Positions 50,635 to 58,506 of a stretch of 64,000 nucleotides of DNA are shown here, piece after piece; within the stretch, counting starts at the first letter, position 1, and every line of letters starts with the position of its first letter. The translations under genes and the position numbers were made by a program. The DNA lies in the NCBI RefSeq assembly GCF_008728835.1, contig NZ_CP042582.1, forward strand, positions 1,922,001 through 1,986,000, written 5' to 3'. The notes beneath the pieces are model-generated. The model saw only the letters and a program-made list of their open reading frames with translations, did no database searches and was not told the DNA's origin. The stretch comes from Hypericibacter adhaerens. Its GTDB lineage: Bacteria; Pseudomonadota; Alphaproteobacteria; Dongiales; Dongiaceae.

Positions 50635-52101
50635 ATGACCGACTTGGAAGCCCATGTTTCGCAGAAAGGGCGCAAGGAGCTCGTCAAGCAGGTACGCGCC
50701 AAGATCAACGAGCTTGGCATCCAGTACATCTACTATCAGTTCGTGTCGGTGACCGGCCGCATCGTCGGCAAGGGCGTCCCGGCGGATCACTGGGAGAGCG
50801 TCGCCGAGCGCGGCTTCCAGCTGGTCTATGGCTCGACCGCCAATCTCTTCGTCGATCGCCACAAGAACTATATCGGCTATGGCCCCGAGGCCTCGGAGCT
50901 GGTCGGCATCCCCGATCCCGAGACCTTCGTGCAGCTGCCCTGGGACAAGCGCGTCGCGCGCGTCTTCTGCACCTGCTTCCGCAATCGCGAGGAGAAGGTC
51001 AATCCGGGCGGCCACCTGACCTCGGACTGCCGCGGCAATCTCCGCATCATCCACGAGGAGTTCAAGAAGAAGCACAAGGGCCTCCACATGCGTCACGGCT
51101 GCGAGCCGGAGATGATGTGGCTGAAGAAGGGCGCCGACGGTCTGCCGGATGGCGGCTTCTCCAAGCCCAACTGCTATCACATCGACCAGTTCGAGAGCCT
51201 GCGTCCGGTCTTCATGCGCGTGATCGAGTATTGCCGCGCCATGGGCCTCGACATGATCCAGGGCGACCATGAGGACGCGCCGGGACAGCTCGAGCTCAAC
51301 TTCATGTTCGACGACTGCCTGCGCACCGCCGACCGCCTGACGACCTACCGCCAGATCTGCGCGCAGGTCGCCCGCGAGTTCAACCTGATCGCCTGCTTCA
51401 TGTCGAAGCCCTTCATGGGCGTCTCGGCCTCGGGCTGCCACCACAACATCTCGCTCTGGCGCGGCGGCGAAGGGAAGCTCAACAAGCTCGGCAACGACAA
51501 CCTGCCGGGCCTCGAGGACAACTACACCTATCTCAAGGGCGGCGAGAACACCTTCATGCCGCTCAAGGGCGAGGCGAAGCCGGGCCCGATCGGGCTCAAC
51601 TGCATCGGCGGCATCATCAAGCATGTGGGGGCGCTGACCTCGATCGGCTCCTCCACGGTCAATTCCTACCGCCGCCTGTGGGACACGGGCTTCTGGGCGC
51701 CGGTCTATGCCGACTGGGGCTACCAGAACCGTACCTGCGCGCTGCGCATCTCCGCACCGGGCCGCTTCGAATACCGCTCGGTGGATTCGACCGTGAACCC
51801 GTACCTCATGGCCGCCGGCATCCTGATGGCCTTCGACGACGGCATCGTCTCGAAGCTCGATCCGGGCGAGCCCGAGGAGCGCAACATCTATGCGGCGATG
51901 GCGGCCGGCAAGAAGGTCAAGAAGCTGCCGATGTCGCTGGGCACGGCGCTCGACGAGCTGGAGAAGGACGAGGTCATCAAGAAGGCGATGCCCGACGAGA
52001 TGTACAAGGTCTTCACCCACTACAAGCGCGACGAGTGGGAGAAGTTCATGTCCACCGTCACCAACTGGGACCTGCAGCAATACTGGGACTATCTGCCGTA
52101 A
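50635..52101 (+). CDS. gmaS: Glutamine synthetase-like ligase (gamma-glutamylmethylamide synthetase GmaS / GlnT type)
   Basis: 488 residues. Glutamine synthetase fold: ATP/metal motifs GDHEDAPGQLELNF, SASGCHHNISLW, SSTVNSYRRL, YGYQNRTCALRI-type (WGYQNRTCALRI) and RFEYRSVDSTVNPYLMAAGIL. In N-methylglutamate pathways GmaS joins methylamine to glutamate using ATP. The usual GmaS/GlnT is about 440 residues; this one is longer, mainly in the N-terminal half. It is followed at 59 bases by the three-part glutamate-synthase-like genes, the arrangement known from methylamine users and rhizobial glnT-glxBCD. Confidence 0.82.
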   Translation: MTDLEAHVSQKGRKELVKQVRAKINELGIQYIYYQFVSVTGRIVGKGVPADHWESVAERGFQLVYGSTANLFVDRHKNYIGYGPEASELVGIPDPETFVQLPWDKRVARVFCTCFRNREEKVNPGGHLTSDCRGNLRIIHEEFKKKHKGLHMRHGCEPEMMWLKKGADGLPDGGFSKPNCYHIDQFESLRPVFMRVIEYCRAMGLDMIQGDHEDAPGQLELNFMFDDCLRTADRLTTYRQICAQVAREFNLIACFMSKPFMGVSASGCHHNISLWRGGEGKLNKLGNDNLPGLEDNYTYLKGGENTFMPLKGEAKPGPIGLNCIGGIIKHVGALTSIGSSTVNSYRRLWDTGFWAPVYADWGYQNRTCALRISAPGRFEYRSVDSTVNPYLMAAGILMAFDDGIVSKLDPGEPEERNIYAAMAAGKKVKKLPMSLGTALDELEKDEVIKKAMPDEMYKVFTHYKRDEWEKFMSTVTNWDLQQYWDYLP

Positions 52102-52160
52102 GCCTCCTCGATGGATCCCCGAGGAACGCCGGAAGCGGCACAGGAGAAAGAGAGAGCGAG

Positions 52161-53105
52161 ATGTGCGGAATTGCTGGACTGATCCATAGAGGCGGCAAGA
52201 CCGGCGATATCGGCACCGAGATGACGGCGATGTTGCAGTCGCTGAAGCACCGCGGGCCGGATTCGACGGGCTACGCCCTCTATGGCAAGCCGCTGAAGGG
52301 CAACGAGCTGATGTTGCGCTTCAAGGTGGCCGAGCAGGACGAGATGTCGAAGGGCTTCAAGATCCACGAGCAGGTCAAGGAGCGCCGGAACGAGGTCGAC
52401 CGGCGCATCAAGGAGCTGGGCGGACGGATCGAGGAAGCGCACGACGCCACCGAATACGCCTTCCGCTACAAGATCGACTTTGCCGGCGACCGGCGGAAGC
52501 TCGCGGACTATATCGAGGACGTGGAGGGGGCGGAGATCCTCTCCATGGGCCACGGGCTGGAGCTGGTGAAGGATCTCGGCGACGCCGCGCGCGTCGCCGA
52601 GCAATATGCCCTCAAGGGCTTCACCGGGACCCACGCGCTGGGCCACACCCGCATGGCGACCGAATCCGACGTCGACATCCGGTCGGCCCATCCCTACTGG
52701 GCCTATCCCTTCGCCGACGTCTCGGTCGTCCATAACGGCCAGCTCACGAACTACTGGAACGGACGGCGCGCGCTCGAGCGGCGCGGCCACCGCTTCATGT
52801 CGAACTGCGATTCCGAGCTGATCGCCGTCTATCTCGCCGACAAGATGCAGCAGGGCGCGGATCTCAAGGACGCGATGACGGACTCCATCGACGAGCTCGA
52901 CGGCGTCTTCACCTACCTGGTCGCGACCTCGGACGCGCTCGGCATGGCCAAGGACGTGATGGCGGCCAAGCCGATGGTGCTCTACGAAAGCGACAAGTTC
53001 ATCGCGCTGGCCTCCGAAGAGGTCGCGATCCGCAGCGTGTTCCCCCACGAAATCGACACCTTCGACCCCTATGAGGGCGAGGTGCGCGTCTGGAAGAGCG
53101 CATAA
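52161..53105 (+). CDS. mgsA: Class II glutamine amidotransferase subunit (MgsA / GlxB-like), first set
   Basis: 314 residues. Nucleophile Cys2 in MCGIAGLIHRGG, then KHRGPDSTGYALYG, GHTRMATESDVDI, HNGQLTNYWNGRR and SNCDSELIAVYLAD. A helical, charged insertion is seen between residues 60 and 145. It would bind gamma-glutamylmethylamide or glutamine and release the amine for the synthase. GAGAAAGAGAGAG serves as ribosome-binding site. The MgsB-like gene begins at the next base after the stop. Confidence 0.87.
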   Translation: MCGIAGLIHRGGKTGDIGTEMTAMLQSLKHRGPDSTGYALYGKPLKGNELMLRFKVAEQDEMSKGFKIHEQVKERRNEVDRRIKELGGRIEEAHDATEYAFRYKIDFAGDRRKLADYIEDVEGAEILSMGHGLELVKDLGDAARVAEQYALKGFTGTHALGHTRMATESDVDIRSAHPYWAYPFADVSVVHNGQLTNYWNGRRALERRGHRFMSNCDSELIAVYLADKMQQGADLKDAMTDSIDELDGVFTYLVATSDALGMAKDVMAAKPMVLYESDKFIALASEEVAIRSVFPHEIDTFDPYEGEVRVWKSA

Positions 53106-53942
53106 ATGGCCCTCAGAACCAAAGCCCACGACATGGGGATGCACACGGAGCAGCTCTCCGGGCGCACCCAGCAACGCTTCTTCACGCCGTCCGAAGAGGA
53201 GAACTTCACCTATCCGGAGGCCTTCGACGTCGATTTCAACAAGCGGGCCGAGCTCGATTGCGGGCCGCTTTCGCCGCGCGACGTCAACCTCAAGATCCGC
53301 GACCTGATGAGCAAGGGCTACGGCACCATCGTGCTGAAGAACCCCGGCGCCAAGCATTCGATCGCGGTCGGCATCCTCAACAAGCTGAACCTCCATATCG
53401 AGGGCAGCCTGGGCTATTTCGGCTGCGGCCTGATCGACGGGCCAAACATCCGCATCAAGGGCCGCGTCGGCTGGTCCTGCGCGGAGAACATGCTGGCCGG
53501 CACCATCATCATCGAGAAGAATGCGGGCTCGACCTTCGGGGCGGCCTTGCGCGGCGGCGACCTCGTCTGCATGGGCGATGTCGGCGCGCGCATGGGTATC
53601 GACATGAAGGGCGGCACCATCATCGTGGGCGGGCGCTGCGGCGCCTTCTGCGGCTTCATGATGCAGCGCGGCCGCATGGTCATCCTCGGCGACGCCGGCA
53701 AGAACCTCGGCGATTCCATGTATGACGGGACCATCTATGTGGGCGGCAAGATCGAGGGGCTGGGCGTGGATGCCGTGCCGGGCGAGATGAACGATCTCGA
53801 CGTCAGCTGGCTCACGCGCAAGCTCAAGATGTACGGGCTCGAGACGCCCAAGGGCGTCAAGAACATGCAGAAGATCGTGGCCGGCAAGCAGCTCTGGAAC
53901 TACGACAATCTGGAGCCCACCGAGAAGAAGCTCATCCTCTAG
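53106..53942 (+). CDS. mgsB: GXGXG-domain subunit (MgsB / GlxC-like), first set
   Basis: 278 residues. Corresponds to the glutamate synthase C-terminal beta-helix: repeated G-x-x-G turns (GYFGCGLIDGPNIRIKGRVG, NMLAGTIIIEKNAGSTFGAALRGGDLVCMGDVGARMGIDMKGGTIIVGGRCG and MVILGDAGKNLGDSMYDGTIYVGG). Acts as the structural, tunnel-forming component of the N-methylglutamate synthase. The TAA stop of the previous gene directly adjoins its ATG. Confidence 0.9.
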   Translation: MALRTKAHDMGMHTEQLSGRTQQRFFTPSEEENFTYPEAFDVDFNKRAELDCGPLSPRDVNLKIRDLMSKGYGTIVLKNPGAKHSIAVGILNKLNLHIEGSLGYFGCGLIDGPNIRIKGRVGWSCAENMLAGTIIIEKNAGSTFGAALRGGDLVCMGDVGARMGIDMKGGTIIVGGRCGAFCGFMMQRGRMVILGDAGKNLGDSMYDGTIYVGGKIEGLGVDAVPGEMNDLDVSWLTRKLKMYGLETPKGVKNMQKIVAGKQLWNYDNLEPTEKKLIL

Positions 53943-53977
53943 GCCCCGCGACGGAACGCACGAGAAGGAATTCGCCC

Positions 53978-55360
53978 ATGGCGAGAGAACGCAAGAAAGC
54001 ACCCGCTGCGGCCCCGGCCAAGAAGCCGTCGTCGCGCAACAAGAGCCTCCTGGGACGGAGCTTCATCTTCCCGCCCACGGTCATCGACGATATCCACATC
54101 AAGTCCGAGCTCGGCCGCTATCGCATGCGCGGCTTCTCGCTCTTCAAGAAGATCCCGACCTGGGACGACCTGACCTTCCTGCCGGGCACGCTGACCCGCT
54201 TCGTCATCGAAGGCTACCGCGAGAAGTGCCTGACCCAGACGGTCATCGGGCCCAAGGCCAAGCGGCCGCTGGTGCTCGACATCCCGATCTACATCACGGG
54301 CATGAGCTTCGGCGCGCTTTCCTTCGAGGCCAAGATCGCGCTCGCCCGCGGCGCCACCATGGCCGGCACCGCGACCTGCTCGGGCGAAGGCGGCATGATC
54401 CCCGACGAGCGCCGCTATTCCTCGAAGTGGTTCTATCAGAACATCCAGTCGCGCTACGGCTTCAACCCGCATCACTTGCGCCTCGCCGACGCCTGCGAGT
54501 TCTTCATCGGCCAGGGCTGCAAGGTCGGCCTCGGCGGCCATCTGATGGGCCAGAAGGTGACGGACCAGGTGGCGGAGATGCGCTCGCTGCCGGCCGGCAT
54601 CGACCAGCGCTCGCCGGCGCGCCATCCCGACTGGCTGGGGCCCGACGATCTGGCGCTCAAGATCCAGGAGATCCGCGAGGCCACCAACGGCGAGATCCCG
54701 ATCCAGCTCAAGCTGGGTGCGGCGCGCGTCTATGACGACGTCCGCATGGCGGCCAAGACCGGCCCGGATTCGATCTATATCGACGGCATGGAAGGCGGCA
54801 CCGGCGCCGGTCCGCATATCGCGACCGAAGAAACCGGCGTGCCTGGCATCGCCGCGATCCGCCAGGCCCGCAAGGCGCTGGACGATGTGGGCAAGACCGG
54901 CGAGATCAGCCTGGTCTATGCCGGCGGCATCCGCAATGGCGGCGACGTGGCCAAGGCGCTGGCGCTCGGCGCCGACGCCGTTGCGATCGGCCATTCGGCG
55001 CTGATGGCACTCAACTGCAACAAGGACATCCCCGAAGCCGATTTCGAGAAGGAGATCGGCGTCGAGGCGGGTTATTGCTACCACTGCCATACCGGCCGCT
55101 GCCCGGTCGGCGTGGCGACGCAGGACCCGGCCTTGCGCAAGCGCCTCGACCCCGACGAGGCGGCCGAGCGCGTCTACAACTTCCTGCACTGCCTCGCCAT
55201 CGAGTGCCAGATGATGGCGCGCGCCTGCGGCAAGACCAACGTGCACAGCCTCGAGCCGGAAGACCTGGCGGCCCTGACCATGGAAGCCTCGGCGCTCGCC
55301 ATGGTGCCGCTGGCCGGCTCGCAGCACACGGTCGGCCGGCCCGACATGACCCGGTACTGA
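53978..55360 (+). CDS. mgsC: FMN- and Fe-S-binding glutamate synthase-like subunit (MgsC / GlxD-like), first set
   Basis: 460 residues. FMN-binding barrel: IYITGMSFGALSFEAKIALARGA, GSGTGEGGM-type segment (TCSGEGGMIPDERRYSSKW), PIQLKLGAARVYDDV, IDGMEGGTGAGPHIATEETGVPG and LVYAGGIRNGGDVAKALALGADAVAIG. A cysteine cluster (CNKD..., then YCYHCHTGRCPVG) probably binds the 3Fe-4S cluster. This is the catalytic part that makes N-methylglutamate (or glutamate). A Lys/Ala-rich N-terminal tail precedes the domain. Confidence 0.9.
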   Translation: MARERKKAPAAAPAKKPSSRNKSLLGRSFIFPPTVIDDIHIKSELGRYRMRGFSLFKKIPTWDDLTFLPGTLTRFVIEGYREKCLTQTVIGPKAKRPLVLDIPIYITGMSFGALSFEAKIALARGATMAGTATCSGEGGMIPDERRYSSKWFYQNIQSRYGFNPHHLRLADACEFFIGQGCKVGLGGHLMGQKVTDQVAEMRSLPAGIDQRSPARHPDWLGPDDLALKIQEIREATNGEIPIQLKLGAARVYDDVRMAAKTGPDSIYIDGMEGGTGAGPHIATEETGVPGIAAIRQARKALDDVGKTGEISLVYAGGIRNGGDVAKALALGADAVAIGHSALMALNCNKDIPEADFEKEIGVEAGYCYHCHTGRCPVGVATQDPALRKRLDPDEAAERVYNFLHCLAIECQMMARACGKTNVHSLEPEDLAALTMEASALAMVPLAGSQHTVGRPDMTRY

Positions 55361-55373
55361 GGAGAGCCTCGCT

Positions 55374-55820
55374 ATGGCAAAGGCAACGAAGAAGCCGGTG
55401 ATGAAGGTCGTGAAGGGCGCGAAGGCCGCAAGCCCCAAGAAGGAGGACGTCGACAAATACCTCAAGGGGAAGGGGCTCGATTCCAGCCGCGAGAAGGAGA
55501 TCGGCCAGCACATCGGCTATCGCTACGACGTCAATCTCGTGCCGGACTACTCGCGGCTCACGCCCTTCCTCAAGAGATACATGGAGGTGATGGGCTGGGA
55601 CGACCTCAACTGGCTCGAGGACGTCCATATGGGCTACGAGGAGGGCCGGGCCGCGGTGTTCGACCGCAACGTCAATGGCTGGGTCACGATCCCGGCCGGC
55701 ATGAAGCTCCCCGACAACCAGCAGGATCGCGACATGATCGCGCGCGAGCTGCTGATCAAGTTCCAGATGTCCCGCAAGCACCCGATGGTCGACCTCAACA
55801 AGGCCTACCGGAAGTTCTGA
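55374..55820 (+). CDS. Conserved-looking 148-residue protein in the mgs operon, function unknown
   Basis: 148 residues. Lys/Ala-rich start (MAKATKKPVMKVVKGAKAA), then a soluble, acidic/aromatic region: KGKGLDSSREKEIGQHIGYRYDVNLVPDYSRLTPFLKRYMEVMGW, DDLNWLEDVHMGYEEGRA and a charged end. No membrane segment, signal peptide or known domain that I recognise. Starts 13 bases after mgsC and ends just before a strong terminator, so it belongs to the operon and may be a subunit or assembly factor of the synthase. Confidence 0.72.
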   Translation: MAKATKKPVMKVVKGAKAASPKKEDVDKYLKGKGLDSSREKEIGQHIGYRYDVNLVPDYSRLTPFLKRYMEVMGWDDLNWLEDVHMGYEEGRAAVFDRNVNGWVTIPAGMKLPDNQQDRDMIARELLIKFQMSRKHPMVDLNKAYRKF

Positions 55821-55849
55821 GCGGATTCTCGAGGAAACGAGCCATGAGA

Positions 55850-55885
55850 AAGGGCCGGACTCACCAGGGTCCGGCCCTTGCTTTT
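55850..55885 (+). terminator. Rho-independent terminator of the gmaS-mgsABC operon
   Basis: 11-bp perfect stem AAGGGCCGGAC (55850-55860) / GTCCGGCCCTT (55869-55879) with an 8-base loop, followed by GCTTTTA. 29 bases after the stop of the 148-residue protein gene. The clearest terminator in the window. Confidence 0.88.
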
Positions 55886-55915
55886 ATCGGCCCACCTCCA
55901 GCCCCTGCCTCTCAT

Positions 55916-56033
55916 CGTTATCCCCGCGAAAGCGGGGATCCACGTCAATGCCTGGTGTCCTGGATCGGGATGGATTCCCGCTCGAGTTTACGCTTGGGCC
56001 GGCCTGCGGCCGGACCTGGGCGCGGGGATGACG
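55916..56033. repeat. Dispersed palindromic element (family 2, copy B)
   Basis: Bounded by CGTTATCCCCGCG and CGCGGGGATGACG, with internal hairpins CCCCGCGAAAGCGGGG and GGCCGGCCTGCGGCCGG. Same type as 11427-11522. Sits between the terminator above and a convergent gene. Confidence 0.7.
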
Positions 56034-56096
56034 TGGAATGAACCGGGCCAGCGTCTGTGTGAGAGGGGCGGCGGAGTGCCGTTTCTGCGGAGCGCA

Positions 56097-56705
56097 TCAC
56101 TCCCCGTCCGGGTCGACGTCGAAATCGGCGGAATGGGTCCAGTCCGGCGTAAAGGAGAGCACGCGCACCCCGGCCGGCATGTTGGCGTTGAAGAGGCGGT
56201 TGTGCCAGTAGGTGGCCTGGTAATGGGCGTCGGTCTCGGCCAGCTCGAGCACCGAGCAGGGGATCCGGTAGCCGCGGGCATATTCGACGAATTCGAGCTC
56301 GCAGCGCCCCTGCAGCAGCAGCCGGTCGACCAGCGCCGAGCCGGGGCCGAACAGGCCGGTCATGACGTCGGTGAAGTCGCGCGGCCGCTGGTAGTACCAG
56401 GCCGACAGGATCTCGAGCGCCTTGTCGTAGCGCTCCACGGGGTCTTGCGTCTTCTGCACCTGGAAGCGGAACTCCTGGGTGCTTTCCGCCGGATCCTCGC
56501 GCATCAGGAGGAGAGTGACGGCCGGCGCCAGCTCGGCGCCGTCGAGCGTGCTCACGCGCGGCCGCATGCCGCTCGAGGGCCGGCCCAGCCCCTCGCGCAC
56601 CGAGAGCTGGCGCAGGCGGCATTGCCAGCCGATGAACTCGTCGCGCAGGGCCTGCGCGGTCGGTTCCATCAGGACGATGTTCTTGCGCCGGTCGCCGGCC
56701 TTCAT
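56097..56705 (-). CDS. Protein of unknown function, opposite strand within the methylamine cluster
   Basis: 202 residues, soluble, no signal or membrane segment. Segments such as IVLMEPTAQALRDEFIGWQCRLRQLSVRE, GRPSSGMRPRV, QEFRFQVQKTQDPVERYDKALEILSAWYYQRPRDFTDVMTGLFGPGS and ATYWHNRLFNANMP look like a folded, conserved protein rather than a chance frame, and codon use matches neighbours. I do not recognise a family. It separates the mgs operon from the mgd operon. Confidence 0.65.
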   Translation of the reverse strand: MKAGDRRKNIVLMEPTAQALRDEFIGWQCRLRQLSVREGLGRPSSGMRPRVSTLDGAELAPAVTLLLMREDPAESTQEFRFQVQKTQDPVERYDKALEILSAWYYQRPRDFTDVMTGLFGPGSALVDRLLLQGRCELEFVEYARGYRIPCSVLELAETDAHYQATYWHNRLFNANMPAGVRVLSFTPDWTHSADFDVDPDGE

Positions 56706-56941
56706 GGTCGATCCCTGTTCCTGTCTGCCGGCGGGAGTCTGGGACGATCCCGGCGCCCGCGCAAGCGCCGGCCGGCGTTGCTCGCATACCAGCCCTCCGG
56801 TCGACCCGGTCGGATTTGCGGCAGATTTCGCCGGCTTTCCGCCGATCTTCGGAGTGATGTTTCTTGTCCGCCAGGAAACCGGCGGCTAGCCTGCCGGCCG
56901 GATTCGATCCGCGTTCCTGCCTCTCAAAGACGGGGTTCCCG

Positions 56942-58183
56942 ATGCCCTTCGGGCTGCTGAAATACGGCCTGCGCAAGACCTATCCGGCCGAGCGCCATTT
57001 CCCGCTCGCCCGGGACCTGAAGCCCAGCTACGACGTGGTGATCATCGGCGGCGGCGGCCATGCGCTCGCCACCGCCTATTACCTGTCGCGCGACTACGGG
57101 ATCACCGATGTGGCGATCCTGGAGAAGGGCTATCTCGCCGGCGGCAACACCGCGCGCAACACCGCGATCATCCGCTCGAACTATCTGACGCCCGAGGGTG
57201 TGAAGTTCTACGACACCTCGGTCAAGCTCTATCAGGAGCTGAGCCAGGATCTCGACTACAACATCCTCTATTCCGAGCGCGGCCATTTCACGCTGGCCCA
57301 TACCGACGCCGCGATCCGCACCAGCCGCTGGCGCGCCGAGGTCAACAAGCATCTGGGCGTCAATTCCGAGCTGATCGGGCCGGAGGAGATCCACCGGATC
57401 TGTCCCGTGCTCAACATGTCGGAGGATGTGCGCTATCCGATCCTGGGCGCGCTCTATCACCCGCCGGGTTCGATCGCGCGCCATGACGCGGTCGCCTGGG
57501 GCTATGGACGAGGGGCTGCCCGGCGCGGCGTCGAGATCCACCAGCTCACCGAGGTGACCGAAATCCTGCAGGAGGGCGGCAAGGTCAAGGGCGTGGTCAC
57601 CAACCGCGGCACGGTCTATGCGAACAAGGTGCTGCAGGCGACCGCCGGCTCGAGCTCGCTGGTGGCCAAGATGGCGGGCTTCCGGCTGCCGATCCGCACC
57701 ATCCCGCTGCAGGCCTGCGTCTCGCTGCCGGTGAAGCCCTTCCTCGACCAGATCATCGTGTCGGGCTCGCTCCACGTCTATATCTCGCAATCCTCGCGCG
57801 GCGAGCTCGTGATGGGCGGATCGACCGATCCCTATGGCGTCTACTCGACGCGCTCGACGCTCGATTTCAAGGAAGGCCTGCTCGGCCACATGCTCGAGCT
57901 GCTGCCGTTCCTGGGCGAGATGAAGCTCAACCGGCAATGGGCCGGCATGGCCGACATGACGCCCGATTTCAGCCCGGTCATGGGGCTGACGCCGCTCGAG
58001 AACTACTACATCGATTCCGGCTGGGGCACCTGGGGCTTCAAGGCGACGCCGGTCTGCGGCCTCACCATGTCCTACACCGTCGCCAACAACAAGCCGCACG
58101 AGCTGATCGAGCCTTTCCGCCTGTCTCGCTTCGAGGAGATGAAGCAGGTGGGCGAGAAGGGCGCGGCCTCGGTCGGCCACTGA
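56942..58183 (+). CDS. mgdA: SoxB/MgdA-like FAD/FMN subunit (N-methylglutamate dehydrogenase or sarcosine oxidase beta)
   Basis: 413 residues. Rossmann GGGGHA (36-41), TARNTAIIRSNYL, and His179 in ARHDAVAWGYGRGA, the position that binds FMN covalently in SoxB proteins. GYWDSGWGTWGFKATP-type end (YIDSGWGTWGFKATPVCG). First gene of a four-gene operon with the order beta-delta-alpha-gamma (soxBDAG = mgdABCD). An in-frame ATG at 56864 would add unrelated residues. The neighbouring gmaS/mgs genes favour N-methylglutamate as substrate; sarcosine is the alternative. Confidence 0.88.
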   Translation: MPFGLLKYGLRKTYPAERHFPLARDLKPSYDVVIIGGGGHALATAYYLSRDYGITDVAILEKGYLAGGNTARNTAIIRSNYLTPEGVKFYDTSVKLYQELSQDLDYNILYSERGHFTLAHTDAAIRTSRWRAEVNKHLGVNSELIGPEEIHRICPVLNMSEDVRYPILGALYHPPGSIARHDAVAWGYGRGAARRGVEIHQLTEVTEILQEGGKVKGVVTNRGTVYANKVLQATAGSSSLVAKMAGFRLPIRTIPLQACVSLPVKPFLDQIIVSGSLHVYISQSSRGELVMGGSTDPYGVYSTRSTLDFKEGLLGHMLELLPFLGEMKLNRQWAGMADMTPDFSPVMGLTPLENYYIDSGWGTWGFKATPVCGLTMSYTVANNKPHELIEPFRLSRFEEMKQVGEKGAASVGH

Positions 58184-58197
58184 GCGGGGAACGCGCC

Positions 58198-58506
58198 ATG
58201 AAGATCATGAACTGCCCGCTCAACGGCCCGCGCAACATCTCGGAGTTCATCTGGGGCGGCGAGGTCAAGCCGATGCCGGATCCTGCGCGCGTCAGCGACC
58301 GCGAATGGGCCGAGTATGTGCATATCGAGAACAACACGGCCGGCGTGGTGCGCGAATGGTGGTGCCATGTCCCGACCTCCTTCTGGTTCATCGCCGAGCG
58401 CAACACGGTGACGGACGAGATCCTGCGCACCTATCCCGCGGGCGAGGTTTTCAAGTCCCGCGTCGAGTTCACGGCGGCGCCGAAGGCCAACGAGGAAAAG
58501 AAATGA
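58198..58506 (+). CDS. mgdB: SoxD/MgdB-like delta subunit
   Basis: 102 residues. NCPLNGPRNISEFIWGGEVKPMPDP, EYVHIENNTAGVVREWWCHVPTSFWFIAERNT. The protein is the small zinc-binding subunit of heterotetrameric sarcosine oxidase; cysteines at residues 5 and about 59 and the His between are visible, but the usual second N-terminal Cys (CPxC) is replaced (CPLN). Overlaps the alpha subunit gene by 4 bases. Confidence 0.87.
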   Translation: MKIMNCPLNGPRNISEFIWGGEVKPMPDPARVSDREWAEYVHIENNTAGVVREWWCHVPTSFWFIAERNTVTDEILRTYPAGEVFKSRVEFTAAPKANEEKK

